Assembly (NCBI GenBank): GCA_001673575.1
Contig: LZME01000068.1
Coordinates: 62,001 to 126,000 of the forward strand
Length of the DNA: 64,000 nt
Direction of reading: 5' to 3'
Source of the DNA: Mycolicibacter heraklionensis
Lineage (GTDB): Bacteria > Actinomycetota > Actinomycetes > Mycobacteriales > Mycobacteriaceae
The translations under genes were made by a program, and so were the position numbers. Positions 17,378 to 29,677 of the stretch are shown here, piece by piece. The first letter of the stretch is position 1, and every line of letters begins with the position of its first letter. The notes below the pieces were generated by a model. That model saw only the letters and a list, made by a program, of their open reading frames with translations. It made no database searches and was not told where the DNA came from.

Positions 17378-18052
17378 ATGCCCGTACGCAAGTCGTTGCT
17401 TGTCTCCTCGGTTGGCCTCTTGGTGTGTGCGCAAGCACTGGCCGGCTGCGGGGGAAGTCAGAAGCCGGTCGACACCACCAAGCTGTTCAACGTCCAGTCG
17501 ACGTTCGGCTCGGACTTCAAGACCCAGACCAAGGGTCCGAACGACATCGACCCGAAGATCCTCGGGCCGCAGAAGATGCCCCCCGGCGTGACGTTCGATC
17601 CCGCCGACTGCGCCGACTACGCGGCCAACACCGGCCGGCCGCCGAAGGGCATCCGCGGCAAGATGTCGATGGTCTCGATCCTGGGCAACGGCAACCAGCT
17701 GGTCGCGATCGCCATGCAGTCCGACTCGGACCTGCCGTATGACGACACCGACGCCGAGAAGTGCAAGCACGTCTCGTTCAATGCCGGCAAGCTCACCGGC
17801 TACCTGGACGAGGTCGACGCGCCGCAGATCGACCACGCCAAGACGATCGGTTCGCACTCGGAGATCGAGATCACCGGCAAGGACGGCCAGCAGCAGTCCC
17901 GCGAGTCCTACACTTTCACCGCCTACCTGGGCAGTGCGCTGGTGCAGGTCACCGCGAACCCGCAGCCGGTCCGCGGCCAGCCGCCGACGATGGTCGACGC
18001 CGATCGGGCACGCCAGTTGCTGGTCGACGCGGTGTCGGCGCTGCGCGACTAG
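17378..18052 (+). CDS. Putative mycobacterial lipoprotein of unknown function
   Basis: A 224-residue exported protein. The N-terminus MPVRKSLLVSSVGLLVCAQALAGC is a lipoprotein signal with lipobox LAGC (acylated Cys ~24). The mature part is a soluble domain with conserved-looking cysteines (ADCADY, EKCKHV) and a C-terminal helix ending DADRARQLLVDAVSALRD, reminiscent of mycobacterial secreted 'sensor-like' domains. Function not recognised. It is preceded by a leaderless -10 box and followed after 3 nt by an SDR gene, so it is probably the first gene of a three-gene operon. It is not in the syntenic M. tuberculosis interval, as far as I recall. Confidence 0.82.
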   Translation: MPVRKSLLVSSVGLLVCAQALAGCGGSQKPVDTTKLFNVQSTFGSDFKTQTKGPNDIDPKILGPQKMPPGVTFDPADCADYAANTGRPPKGIRGKMSMVSILGNGNQLVAIAMQSDSDLPYDDTDAEKCKHVSFNAGKLTGYLDEVDAPQIDHAKTIGSHSEIEITGKDGQQQSRESYTFTAYLGSALVQVTANPQPVRGQPPTMVDADRARQLLVDAVSALRD

Positions 18053-18055
18053 CCC

Positions 18056-20367
<2,312 letters not shown>

Positions 20368-20392
20368 CCCAGCCACCTGGGCTGATGCGGCC

Positions 20393-21259
20393 TCAGTCCT
20401 CGCCGCGTGCCACCGGCCGGGACGGATCCGCACTCCACTGCGACCATGACCCCGGGAACATGGCCGCCGAGCGGCCCCCGGCGGCCAGTGCCGCGACGAT
20501 CACCGTGGCACTGATCCCCGAACCGCAGTAGGCGCCCACCGTGTCGTCGGCACCGACACCGCGGTCGGCCAGCAGGCCGGCGATCGCGTCGTCGGGCAGG
20601 AAGGTCCCGTCGGCGTCCAGCAGCGCGGTGAACGGCAGGTTCTTCGCGCCCGGGATGTGCCCGGCGACCGCATCGAGAGGTTCCGTTTCGCCACGGAACC
20701 GCTCCGGGCCGCGGGCGTCGAACAACGCCATCGAGCCGTCACGGGCGCCGTCGCCCGCCTCGTCGGCGGTCAGCGTAGGCCGCAGGCCTTCATAGAGGTC
20801 TTCGGGCAGCAGGGTGACGTTGCCCGGCTCGGGGGCGACCTCGCCGGTTTCCAACGCGCCGCCGGCCCTTGCCCAGGCCGGCAGGCCGCCGTCGAGAATC
20901 CGGACGTGCACCACCCCGGAGGTGGTCAGCAACCACCACAATCGTGCGGACGCGGCTCGATTCCAGTCGTCGTAGACCACTACCGGCCGGTCACGCCGCA
21001 CTCCCCAGCGGCGGGCGGCGGCTTCCAGATTGCGGCCGGTCGGCAGGGGATGACGGCCCCGACCGGGCACGGTGTGGTCGGACAACTCGTCTTCGAGAGA
21101 GACATACACCGCACCCGGCAGGTGACCATCATGATATGCCTGACGCCCGTCCGGTGCTTCCAGGCTCCAGCGGACGTCGAGGATGGTTACCGGATCACCG
21201 GCCCGCAGGAGCTCGGTGAGCTCCGCGGGGGTGATCAGGACCTTGCTGCGCGGACCCAC
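20393..21259 (-). CDS. sseB: Thiosulfate/3-mercaptopyruvate sulfurtransferase, SseB-like
   Basis: A 288-residue two-domain rhodanese. The inactive N-terminal domain (VTILDVRWSLEAPDGRQAYHDGHLPGAVYVSLEDELSDH) and linker precede the C-terminal catalytic domain with active-site cysteine ~245 in AYCGSGIS. It transfers sulfane sulfur from thiosulfate or mercaptopyruvate to thiol acceptors. The sequence follows mycobacterial SseB closely (GRGRHPLP, VVVYDDWNRA, RILDGGLPAW, FPGSWSQWSADPSRPV). GTG start. It is convergent with the monooxygenase gene and ends near the start-proximal side of the hemophore gene, which lies just upstream on the same strand. Confidence 0.92.
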   Translation of the reverse strand: MGPRSKVLITPAELTELLRAGDPVTILDVRWSLEAPDGRQAYHDGHLPGAVYVSLEDELSDHTVPGRGRHPLPTGRNLEAAARRWGVRRDRPVVVYDDWNRAASARLWWLLTTSGVVHVRILDGGLPAWARAGGALETGEVAPEPGNVTLLPEDLYEGLRPTLTADEAGDGARDGSMALFDARGPERFRGETEPLDAVAGHIPGAKNLPFTALLDADGTFLPDDAIAGLLADRGVGADDTVGAYCGSGISATVIVAALAAGGRSAAMFPGSWSQWSADPSRPVARGED

Positions 21260-21272
21260 CGCGGGGTTCCGC

Positions 21273-21611
21273 TCAGTAGTTGTTGCAGGAGTTGGCGACC
21301 TGGGTGATGGTGCCGACGTACTGCTGAGCCTCCGGCATGCCCTGGACCATGCCGGCCAGCTGCTGCCGCTTGGCCGGCGGCGCGTTCAGGAACATCTGCA
21401 GCATGCCCTGGGCGTTCGGGTTGGCGTCGAACTCGGCGGCTGCGGAGGGGTTCTCCGCGACCAGCGCCTGATGCACCTGCGAGTAGCTGCAGGTGGTGTT
21501 GATGATCGGGCCGAGGTCAGGGCTCGCGGATGCGAACCCGGCTCCGGCGGAGAGCGACAGAGCCAGACTGCCAGCTGCGACAGCGAACCTGGTCAACGAC
21601 AGAGAGGCCAT
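21273..21611 (-). CDS. Secreted hemophore-related protein (Rv0203/Rv1174c family)
   Basis: A small exported protein (112 residues from this start) with a signal peptide (MASLSLTRFAVAAGSLALSLSAGAGFASA) and a compact helical domain with the family marks CSYSQVHQALVAENPSAAAEF and a C-terminal Cys (VANSCNNY) that should pair with the first. Members of this mycobacterial family include heme carriers for uptake via MmpL transporters, but the heme-binding residues cannot be confirmed by reading. ATG 21611 follows GAAAGG; a GTG at 21629 with AAGG upstream would add six residues. It lies 13 nt upstream of sseB on the same strand, so they may share a message. Confidence 0.82.
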   Translation of the reverse strand: MASLSLTRFAVAAGSLALSLSAGAGFASASPDLGPIINTTCSYSQVHQALVAENPSAAAEFDANPNAQGMLQMFLNAPPAKRQQLAGMVQGMPEAQQYVGTITQVANSCNNY

Positions 21612-21733
21612 TTTGCGGACGCCTTTCACCAGTGCACCTTTACGGGGTTATGAAGACCTAAGTCAAGACTGGCCAAGCTTAGCCGACCACCACGCAACCC
21701 GCTGAAGTCGCAGCTAGCGGCGCTTTGGGGTGC

Positions 21734-23179
21734 TTACGAGCCGCCGGGCTCGGTGCGCCACCATGGTGTGGGTTGCCGGGCCGCCCAGCCGTTGATGCCC
21801 TCCAACTCGGCGGCCAATGAGACCAACAAGCCGTCGCTGTTGGCCGGCCCCATCAGCTGCACTCCGATCGGCAGCCCCTCGGAGGTGAACCCGGCCGGCA
21901 CGCTGATCGACGGCCACCCCAGCAGGTTCCACGGCCAGGTCACCGGGCAGGCCGCGATCATGGTGCGGTCGGTCTCGAGGGCCCCCAGGTCGTCGAACGT
22001 GTTCACCAGGGGTGGGGGCTGGGCAGTGGTGGGCGCCAGCACCACGTCGACGATGCGGAAGATCGAGCCCACCCGACGCTGATCCTGCACCTCGTGGGCG
22101 CGGGCCTTGCGCAGCACGGCCTGCGACAGCAGGCGGCCGGTGCGCATATTGGCCAAGGTCCGCGGGTCGAGGTTGACACCGCCGCCGAGCCTGTTCCCGG
22201 CGGCCCACACTCCGGCGGTGGACCGGGACAGGAAATTCCACGACAGTCGCAGCCCATAGTCGGGGTTCCCCGGGACCACGGTGTGCCCGAGCAGCCGCAG
22301 CTGCTCGGCGGTGCGGTTCAGCGCGGCCCTGATCTCCGGATCCAGCCGGGCCGGGAACCCCGTGTAGGGGAACTGTGTCGACAGCGCGATACGCAATTGT
22401 CCCGGTGCGGTCCGCACGTAGTCGGAGACCTTCATCGGCGGTGGTTTGTGCAAGTCTCCTTCGGCGTTGCCGGAGACCGCGTCCAGCACCAGCGCGGCGT
22501 CCTCGACGGTGCGGGCCAGTACTCCGTTGACGGTGAGCCCGTTGAACGCCTCCGCCAGCGGCCAGGTGGAGATGCGGCCGCGCTGGGGCTTGATCCCGAC
22601 CAGATGCGTCCACGCGGCGGGGATGCGCACGCTACCGGCTCCATCGGATCCGATGGCTGCGGCGACCAGACCCGCGGCCACCGCGGCGGCGCTGCCGCCC
22701 GACGACCCGCCTGGGGTGTGCCGGCGGGACCAGGGATTGCGGGTGTGGCCGAACCCGGGGCCGCTGGTGAACGGCCACTGGCCCAACTCGCAGGTGTTGG
22801 TCTTGCCGACGATCACCGCACCGGCGGCCCGCAGGCGGCGCACCACCTCGGCGTCGTGGCCGGCGGGCTCGATGTAGCCGAAGGCGCCGAACGAGGTGGC
22901 CACCCCGGCGATGTCGGTGTCGTCTTTGACCGCGATCGGGATGCCCAGCAGCGGGGCGCGGTGCCCCGCTGCCCGACGCCGGTCGGCTTCAGCGGCGCTG
23001 ACCAGCGCCGACTCGGTGAACACCACCCGGAAGGCGTTCAGCGTGGACTGGCTGGCGTCGATGGCGTGTAGCGCCCGACGCACCAGGTCGACAGAGGTCG
23101 CCTCGCCGCTGGCCAGCTGGTAGAGCTGCTCGGTGAGGGTGGGGAAGCGGGTGCCGGACGGCGCGGGCGGGTGGGTCAT
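21734..23179 (-). CDS. amiA2: Amidase AmiA2 (amidase-signature family)
   Basis: A 481-residue amidase-signature hydrolase that releases ammonia from carboxamides. The Ser-cisSer-Lys triad is visible: Lys in IPIAVKDDTDIAG, the Gly/Ser-rich core [34 protein letters not shown] with both serines, followed by VGIKPQRGRIS. The C-terminus FTSEGLPIGVQLMG is standard. It is divergent from recO across ~75 bp, the arrangement of Rv2363/Rv2362c. The natural substrate is not known. Confidence 0.93.
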   Translation of the reverse strand: MTHPPAPSGTRFPTLTEQLYQLASGEATSVDLVRRALHAIDASQSTLNAFRVVFTESALVSAAEADRRRAAGHRAPLLGIPIAVKDDTDIAGVATSFGAFGYIEPAGHDAEVVRRLRAAGAVIVGKTNTCELGQWPFTSGPGFGHTRNPWSRRHTPGGSSGGSAAAVAAGLVAAAIGSDGAGSVRIPAAWTHLVGIKPQRGRISTWPLAEAFNGLTVNGVLARTVEDAALVLDAVSGNAEGDLHKPPPMKVSDYVRTAPGQLRIALSTQFPYTGFPARLDPEIRAALNRTAEQLRLLGHTVVPGNPDYGLRLSWNFLSRSTAGVWAAGNRLGGGVNLDPRTLANMRTGRLLSQAVLRKARAHEVQDQRRVGSIFRIVDVVLAPTTAQPPPLVNTFDDLGALETDRTMIAACPVTWPWNLLGWPSISVPAGFTSEGLPIGVQLMGPANSDGLLVSLAAELEGINGWAARQPTPWWRTEPGGS

Positions 23180-23253
23180 CGGTGATGAGAGTATCGGCGT
23201 GCCGTACCGGTGGGTGTCGTCGAAACACCGCCCCGCGATGCGAAACTGGTCCG

Positions 23254-24012
23254 ATGCGGCTGTACCGGGACCGGGCGGTGGTGCTGCGCCAGCACAAGCT
23301 CGGCGAAGCCGACCGGATCGTCACTTTGCTCACCCGCGACCACGGGCTGGTCCGCGCGGTGGCCAAGGGGGTGCGTCGTACCCGCAGCAAGTTCGGTGCC
23401 CGGCTGGAGCCGTTCGCCCACATCGACGTTCAGCTGCACCCGGGCCGCAATCTCGACATCGTCACCCAGGTGGTGTCGGTGGACGCGTTCGCCTCCGACA
23501 TCGTCAGCGACTACGGCCGCTACACCTGCGCCTGCGTGATATTGGAGACCGCGGAACGCCTGGCCGGTGCCGAGCGAGCCCCGGCGACGGCGTTGCACCG
23601 GCTCACCGTTGGGGCGCTGCGCGCGGTGGCCGACGGTCGGCGCCCCCGTGAGCTGGTACTGGACGCCTATCTGCTGCGTGCCATGTCGGTGGCCGGGTGG
23701 GCGCCGGCACTGACCGAGTGCGCGCGTTGCGCCACCCCCGGTCCGCATCGGGCGTTTCACGTCGCGGCCGGCGGCAGCGTCTGCGGGCACTGCCGCCCGG
23801 CTGGGTCGACCACCCCGCCGATGGGTGTGCTGGATCTGATGTCGGCATTGCATGACGGCGACTGGGAGGTCGCCGAGCTTTCCACGGCGGCGCATCGCAG
23901 CCATGCCAGCGGATTGGTGGCCGCGCATCTGCAGTGGCACCTGGAGCGACGGCTTCGGACACTGCCGTTGGTGGAGCGGGTTCAACAGCGGGCGGCCGGC
24001 AGCGACGGCTGA
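23254..24012 (+). CDS. recO: RecO, DNA repair protein
   Basis: A 252-residue RecF-pathway mediator that binds and anneals ssDNA and helps load RecA with RecR. N-terminal OB fold (MRLYRDRAVVLRQHKLGEADRIVTLLTRDHGLVRAVAKGVRRTRSKFG), then a helical domain with a four-cysteine zinc site (CARCATPGPH...VCGHC). ATG 23254 gives the standard N-terminus; an in-frame upstream start at 23182 lies in the amiA2 promoter and is unlikely. The usual downstream partner uppS is 2.1 kb away, separated here by two inserted genes. Confidence 0.95.
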   Translation: MRLYRDRAVVLRQHKLGEADRIVTLLTRDHGLVRAVAKGVRRTRSKFGARLEPFAHIDVQLHPGRNLDIVTQVVSVDAFASDIVSDYGRYTCACVILETAERLAGAERAPATALHRLTVGALRAVADGRRPRELVLDAYLLRAMSVAGWAPALTECARCATPGPHRAFHVAAGGSVCGHCRPAGSTTPPMGVLDLMSALHDGDWEVAELSTAAHRSHASGLVAAHLQWHLERRLRTLPLVERVQQRAAGSDG

Positions 24013-24121
24013 TCGACCGGCGGCTACCTGGGGATGTGTCCGTTTCGGTGGACTATGCGGGCGTCGGCGGTAGGCTGATGCGACTTCAAGATCCCTAGGT
24101 TCAATCAGGAAGGCAGGCCGA

Positions 24122-24664
24122 ATGTTTCACGACACCGGGTGGGGGCGCTGGGCGCACAGGACGACACCGGGCTACGGAGCCGGTATCGGTGTGGCGGCCG
24201 GAGCGCTACTCGTCGTGGGAATGATCCCGGCCGTAACTTCCTGTGCGCGGGCCGCCGAACCCGGTCCGGTTGCCGGGATTACGGCGCCGTTGCCGGCGAA
24301 CGGCCCCGGCGCTGACGGTGCCGATGGCGCCGACGGCGCGAACGGAGCCGACGGCGCCCCCGGTGCTGACGGCGCCCCCGGTGCCGGTGGCCTGGGCGGT
24401 CAGGGCGGTAAAGGTGGCCAGGGCGGCAAGGGCGGCCAAGGCGGCAAGGGCGGTGCCGGCGGCCAAGGCGGTAAGGGTGGCGCAGGCGGCCAGGGCGGTG
24501 TTGGCGGACGCGGCGGGAACGGCGGTGCCGGCGGTGCCGGTGGTGCAGGTGGCCAACCCGGCCTGGGCGGTGCCGGCGGGGCCGGCGGAGCGGCCGGACC
24601 CGGTGGAACACCGGGCCAGCCGGGCCAGCCCGGGCAGCCCGGGCAGCCCGGCCACGCTCACTGA
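24122..24664 (+). CDS. Collagen-like Gly-X-Y repeat protein, putative lipoprotein
   Basis: A 180-residue protein. Residues 1-41 look like an export signal: basic n-region, hydrophobic AGIGVAAGALLVVGMIPAV (~19-38), and VTSC, which fits a lipobox (acylated Cys ~41). From about residue 60 to the end the chain is continuous Gly-X-Y: first acidic GAD/GAN/GAP triplets, then GQGGKG and GGAGG blocks, finally GQP/GQPG, ending PGHAH. There is no PE or PPE domain, so it is not a PE_PGRS protein. AGGAAGG precedes ATG 24122, and -10-like TAGGCT (24071-24076) and TAGGTT (24096-24101) lie upstream. A surface stalk or adhesin is possible; function unknown. Confidence 0.75.
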   Translation: MFHDTGWGRWAHRTTPGYGAGIGVAAGALLVVGMIPAVTSCARAAEPGPVAGITAPLPANGPGADGADGADGANGADGAPGADGAPGAGGLGGQGGKGGQGGKGGQGGKGGAGGQGGKGGAGGQGGVGGRGGNGGAGGAGGAGGQPGLGGAGGAGGAAGPGGTPGQPGQPGQPGQPGHAH

Positions 24665-24755
24665 GCCGGTTCGACACAACTGTTCCAACCACCGGGCGGC
24701 GGGCTCCGATGTGAGCCACGCCGCACCGGCCAAAACTGCTCCCGCTAAAGTCTGA

Positions 24756-26018
<1,263 letters not shown>

Positions 26019-26100
26019 TCGTCGGTATGGCCGGTAAGCCGCCGCGGCGACCGCATGGTCGCCGCGGGCGGCGCCGGCACGGTCGGGCAGGATAGGGCGC

Positions 26101-26988
26101 ATGGTGTTGAATCGGGCCAATCGGAAGGCTGCCTTCCCACAACTGGCCGCGGCACCCGACGACTATCCGGTGTTCCCGGACAAGTCCACCTGGCCGGTGG
26201 TGTTTCCGCAGCTGCCGTCGCCGCCGGGCGGGGGGCCGTGTCGGCCCCCACAGCACACCTCCAAGGCCGTCGCCCCGCAGATCCCCGCCGATGCGCTGCC
26301 TAACCACGTTGCCGTCGTCATGGACGGCAACGGCCGCTGGGCGACCCAGCGCGGGTTGGGTCGCACCGAGGGGCACAAGATGGGCGAGGCGGTGCTCATC
26401 GACATCACCTGCGGTGCCATCGAACTCGGCATCAAATGGCTGACCGTGTATGCGTTCTCCACCGAGAACTGGAAGCGCTCCGCTGAAGAGGTCCGCTTCC
26501 TGATGGGCTTCAACCGCGAGGTGGTGCGCCGGCGCCGGGAGAACCTCAACGCAATGGGCGTGCGGATGCGCTGGGTGGGTTCGCGGCCGAAGATGTGGCG
26601 CAGCGTGATCAAAGAATTCGAGATCGCCGAAGCCATGACCGTCGGCAACGACGTCATCACTATTAATTACTGCGTCAACTACGGTGGGCGCACCGAGATC
26701 GCCGAAGCCGCCCAGGCCATCGCCGAAGAAGCGGTGGCGGGCAAGCTGAATCCGAGCCGGATCAACGAGGCCACCATTGCCCGGCATCTGCACCGGCCCG
26801 ACATGCCCGACGTAGACCTGCTGATCCGCACCTCAGGTGAGCAGCGGTCGTCGAACTTCATGCTGTGGCAGGCGGCCTACGCCGAGTACATCTTCCAAGA
26901 GAAACTGTGGCCGGACTACGACCGCCGCGATCTGTGGGAGGCTTGCGAGCAGTACGCCTCGCGGCAGCGCAGGTTCGGAACGGCGTGA
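26101..26988 (+). CDS. uppS: Decaprenyl diphosphate synthase / UppS (cis-prenyltransferase)
   Basis: A 295-residue Z-prenyl transferase that adds isopentenyl units to make the C50 decaprenyl diphosphate carrier for mycobacterial cell-wall synthesis. The catalytic Asp is in [12 protein letters not shown], with [34 protein letters not shown] and [26 protein letters not shown]. The ~70-residue N-terminal extension rich in Pro is typical of the mycobacterial Rv2361c type. Its stop overlaps the next ATG by one base (TGATG). Likely essential. Confidence 0.96.
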   Translation: MVLNRANRKAAFPQLAAAPDDYPVFPDKSTWPVVFPQLPSPPGGGPCRPPQHTSKAVAPQIPADALPNHVAVVMDGNGRWATQRGLGRTEGHKMGEAVLIDITCGAIELGIKWLTVYAFSTENWKRSAEEVRFLMGFNREVVRRRRENLNAMGVRMRWVGSRPKMWRSVIKEFEIAEAMTVGNDVITINYCVNYGGRTEIAEAAQAIAEEAVAGKLNPSRINEATIARHLHRPDMPDVDLLIRTSGEQRSSNFMLWQAAYAEYIFQEKLWPDYDRRDLWEACEQYASRQRRFGTA

Positions 26989-27377
26989 TGACGGCCCTGG
27001 CCGACCGCCTCGCCACGGTGCTCGCCGAGGTGCTGGCCGTTGATGCCGAGCCAGACGGTGCGCTGACCGTCCGCCACGACGGCACCCTGGCGTCGTTGCG
27101 GGTGGTGCCGATCGCGCAAGACCTCGAGTTGGTGTCGCTCACCCAAGTCTTGGGGTGGGATCTGCCGCTGACCAAGAAGCTGCGTAAGCACGTCGCCGAG
27201 CAGGCTGCCCTCAGTCAGCTCGGGACCATCACCCTGGTCGAGAAGGATGCCGAGTCCGCAGATGTGATGGTGCGCTACAACTTTCCCGGATCGGGCCTGA
27301 CCGACGATGCGCTGCGCACGCTGGTCCTGTTGGTGCTGACCAAAGGCGTCGACATCCGCGATGCATTGACGGACTGA
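26988..27377 (+). CDS. Conserved mycobacterial protein (Rv2360c-like)
   Basis: A 129-residue soluble protein without signal peptide or membrane segment. It starts on the last base of the uppS stop (TGATG), so it is coupled to uppS, the same order as Rv2361c-Rv2360c. It has an alpha/beta pattern, with acidic VLAVDAEPDGALTVRHDGTLASLRVV and a C-terminal VMVRYNFPGSGLTDDALRTLVLLVLTKG, recalling YbjN/type III chaperone-like folds. Function not recognised; partnership with uppS is only positional. It is convergent with zur. Confidence 0.85.
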   Translation: MTALADRLATVLAEVLAVDAEPDGALTVRHDGTLASLRVVPIAQDLELVSLTQVLGWDLPLTKKLRKHVAEQAALSQLGTITLVEKDAESADVMVRYNFPGSGLTDDALRTLVLLVLTKGVDIRDALTD

Positions 27378-27380
27378 GAC

Positions 27381-27773
27381 CTACTTCCGGCAATCGGCAC
27401 AGGTGCCGAAGATCTCGATGGTGTGCCCGACGTCTGAGTAGTCGTGCTCGGCGGCGATCCGGGCCGCCCACTCCTCGACTTCGCGGTCGCCCACCTCGAC
27501 GGTGGCCCCGCAGTCCCGACACACCAGGTGGTGGTGGTGATGTTCCGAGCAGCGCCGGTACACCGCTTCTCCGGTGTCGGATCGCAGCGTGTCAACCTGG
27601 CCGGCCGTAGCCATCGCCTGCAGGGTGCGATAGACGGTGGTCAGTCCGATGTTCTCGCCGCGCTCACGTAGCGCGTCGTGCAGCTCCTGGGCCGACCGGA
27701 AGTCCTCGACGGTCTCCAGCAACGCCGAGATCGCCGCCCGCTGCCGGGTGGAGCGCACGCCGGGGGCGGTCAA
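27381..27773 (-). CDS. zur: Zur (FurB), zinc uptake regulator
   Basis: A 130-residue Fur-family repressor that represses zinc-uptake and alternative ribosomal-protein genes when Zn2+ is bound. Winged helix STRQRAAISALLETVEDFRSAQELHDALRERGENIGLTTVYRTLQAMA, then the metal domain with CSEHHHHHLVCRDC, GHTIEIFGTCADC: the two CxxC pairs are the structural Zn site and the histidine run includes regulatory ligands. The TTG start overlaps the smtB stop (TTGA); GTG 27758 is a weaker alternative. It forms the smtB-zur operon known in mycobacteria (Rv2358-Rv2359). Confidence 0.95.
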   Translation of the reverse strand: MTAPGVRSTRQRAAISALLETVEDFRSAQELHDALRERGENIGLTTVYRTLQAMATAGQVDTLRSDTGEAVYRRCSEHHHHHLVCRDCGATVEVGDREVEEWAARIAAEHDYSDVGHTIEIFGTCADCRK

Positions 27774-28126
27774 CGGTCCTCACCGGCATGGGCCACTGCG
27801 TCGATGGCGATGTGCGCCAGGTGATGATCGGCCAGCCGGTAAAGCACTTCGCGCCCGGAACGTTCCCCGGCGACCACCCCGGCGGCCTTGAGGATCTTCA
27901 GATGCTGACTGACCAGGGGCTGCGGAACCCCGAGCGCGTCGACGAGTTCGTGCACGCAGCGGTGCGACTCCTGCAGCTGCAGCACGATCGCGATGCGCAC
28001 CGGAGCGGCCAGCGCGCGCAGCAATTCCCCAGCGGCGTCGAGGATCTCCCGCGGTGGCGTAGCGGGGAAGGCAGGACCGGTGTGTTGATGGCCGTCGGCC
28101 ACCAGACCAGACGCTGAGGAGGGCAC
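27770..28126 (-). CDS. smtB: SmtB, ArsR-family zinc-sensing repressor
   Basis: A 118-residue ArsR/SmtB repressor. Core wHTH LRALAAPVRIAIVLQLQESHRCVHELVDALGVPQPLVSQHLKILKAAGVVAGERSGREVLYRLAD; the last helix DHHLAHIAIDAVAHAGED carries the D-x-H...H-x-x-E ligands of an alpha5 zinc site. Zinc release lets it repress smtB-zur (family knowledge). GTG 28126 is preferred: it has a perfect GGAGG 7 nt upstream, while the upstream ATG at 28144 has no ribosome site and almost touches the Zur-box-like operator. Confidence 0.93.
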   Translation of the reverse strand: MPSSASGLVADGHQHTGPAFPATPPREILDAAGELLRALAAPVRIAIVLQLQESHRCVHELVDALGVPQPLVSQHLKILKAAGVVAGERSGREVLYRLADHHLAHIAIDAVAHAGEDR

Positions 28127-28146
28127 AGCACCACCTCCGCACATGT

Positions 28147-28200
28147 TGGAAATCGTTTTCAGCTGGCTCCCACTGTTCCATGCGTGATGACGCATGTCAA
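28147..28200 (-). promoter_or_regulatory. smtB-zur promoter with palindromic operator in the spacer and Zur-box-like site
   Basis: On the minus strand TTGACA (28200-28195), a 17-nt spacer and AACAGT (28177-28172) form a near-consensus sigma-A promoter. Between them lies a perfect palindrome, CATGCGT-N4-ACGCATG (28179-28196), covering the spacer as ArsR-type operators often do. Just downstream of the expected start site, TGGAAATCGTTTTCA (28147-28161) is an inverted repeat with one mismatch that resembles actinobacterial Zur boxes. I infer SmtB binding to the first and Zur binding to the second. Confidence 0.6.
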
Positions 28201-28288
28201 AGAACTCCGGCGCTATCGATACGATGACTGATGTTTTGCGTGTCGGCGTTGCCGGCGCGGTCCCGTCAAGACAGGAGTGCACCCCCTC

Positions 28289-29671
28289 GTGGCGTCCATC
28301 ATCGACACCGTTGCCAACCTGGCCAAGCGACGTGGCCTGGTCTTCCAGTCGGGCGAAATCTACGGCGGCACAAAGTCGGCGTGGGACTACGGCCCACTCG
28401 GGGTGGAGCTCAAGGAGAACATCAAGCGCCAGTGGTGGCGCTCGGTCGTGACGTCCCGCGACGACGTCGTCGGCTTGGACAGTGCGATCATCTTGCCGCG
28501 TCAGGTGTGGGTGGCCTCCGGTCACGTCGCGGTGTTCAACGACCCGCTGGTGGAGTGCCTCAACTGCCACAAGCGGCACCGGCAGGACCACATGCAGGAA
28601 GCGGTGGCACTGAAAAAGGGTGGCAACCCCGATGACGTGCCGATGAGCGAGATCGCCTGCCCGGACTGCGGTACCAAGGGCGAGTGGACCGAGCCCCGTG
28701 ACTTCAACATGATGCTCAAGACCTACCTGGGTCCGATCGAGTCCGAAGAGGGTCTGCACTACCTGCGGCCCGAAACTGCACAGGGCATCTTCGTCAACTT
28801 CGCCAACGTGGTGACCACGGCTCGTCGCAAGCCGCCGTTCGGAATCGGACAGATCGGCAAGAGCTTCCGCAACGAGATCACCCCCGGCAACTTCATCTTC
28901 CGGACCCGTGAGTTCGAGCAGATGGAGATGGAATTCTTCGTCGAGCCGTCCACGGCCAAGGAGTGGCACCAGTACTGGATCGACGCGCGCCTGCAGTGGT
29001 ACATCGACCTGGGTATCAAGCGTGAGAACCTGCGCCTCTACGAACACCCGCTCGAGAAGCTGTCGCACTACTCCGCCGGCACCACCGACATCGAGTACAA
29101 GTTCGGTTTCGCCGGGAACCCGTGGGGTGAGCTGGAGGGCATCGCCAACCGCACCAACTTCGATCTGACCACGCACTCGGAGCATTCCGGTGTGGACCTG
29201 TCGTTCTACGACCAGGCCTCCGGCACCCGCTACGTGCCGTACGTGATCGAACCCGCAGCCGGCCTGACCCGCTCGCTGATGGCCTTCCTGGTCGACTCGT
29301 ACCACGAGGACGAGGCCCCCAACGCCAAGGGCGGGGTGGACAAGCGCACCGTGCTGCGGCTGGACCCGCGGCTGGCGCCGGTCAAGGCTGCGGTGCTGCC
29401 GCTGAGCCGCAACGCCGACCTGTCGCCGAAGGCCCGGGACCTGGCGGCCGAGCTGCGCAAGTCCTGGAACGTGGAGTTCGACGACGCCGGGGCGGTCGGC
29501 CGGCGCTACCGGCGCCAGGACGAGATCGGCACCCCGTTCTGCATCACGGTCGACTTCGACTCGCTCGAAGACCATGCCGTCACCGTGCGTGAGCGCGACA
29601 CGATGTCTCAGGAGCGGGTGGCCATCGACGCGGTCTCTGACTACCTGGCCGTGCGCCTCAAGGGCTGCTGA
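28289..29671 (+). CDS. glyS: Glycyl-tRNA synthetase (homodimeric, GlyQS type)
   Basis: A class II aminoacyl-tRNA synthetase of ~460 residues that charges tRNA-Gly. Motif 1 region [17 protein letters not shown], motif 2 [28 protein letters not shown], motif 3 [14 protein letters not shown], and an anticodon-binding C-domain with [15 protein letters not shown]. It also has a four-cysteine knuckle, CLNCHKRH...CPDCGT, inserted before motif 2, likely a zinc site. GTG 28289 is 11 nt from AGGAG; GTG 28277 overlaps that site. It is divergent from smtB-zur, the Rv2357c-Rv2358 arrangement. Confidence 0.95.
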   Translation: MASIIDTVANLAKRRGLVFQSGEIYGGTKSAWDYGPLGVELKENIKRQWWRSVVTSRDDVVGLDSAIILPRQVWVASGHVAVFNDPLVECLNCHKRHRQDHMQEAVALKKGGNPDDVPMSEIACPDCGTKGEWTEPRDFNMMLKTYLGPIESEEGLHYLRPETAQGIFVNFANVVTTARRKPPFGIGQIGKSFRNEITPGNFIFRTREFEQMEMEFFVEPSTAKEWHQYWIDARLQWYIDLGIKRENLRLYEHPLEKLSHYSAGTTDIEYKFGFAGNPWGELEGIANRTNFDLTTHSEHSGVDLSFYDQASGTRYVPYVIEPAAGLTRSLMAFLVDSYHEDEAPNAKGGVDKRTVLRLDPRLAPVKAAVLPLSRNADLSPKARDLAAELRKSWNVEFDDAGAVGRRYRRQDEIGTPFCITVDFDSLEDHAVTVRERDTMSQERVAIDAVSDYLAVRLKGC

Positions 29672-29677
29672 GCCGGG

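Noticed and set aside
21630..21733. IdeR (iron) box before the hemophore-related gene
   Set aside because: Only fragments resembling TTAG/CTAA are present, without the 19-bp symmetry.
24122..24664. Classification as a PE_PGRS protein
   Set aside because: There is no PE domain; the repeat is Gly-X-Y collagen-like after an export signal.
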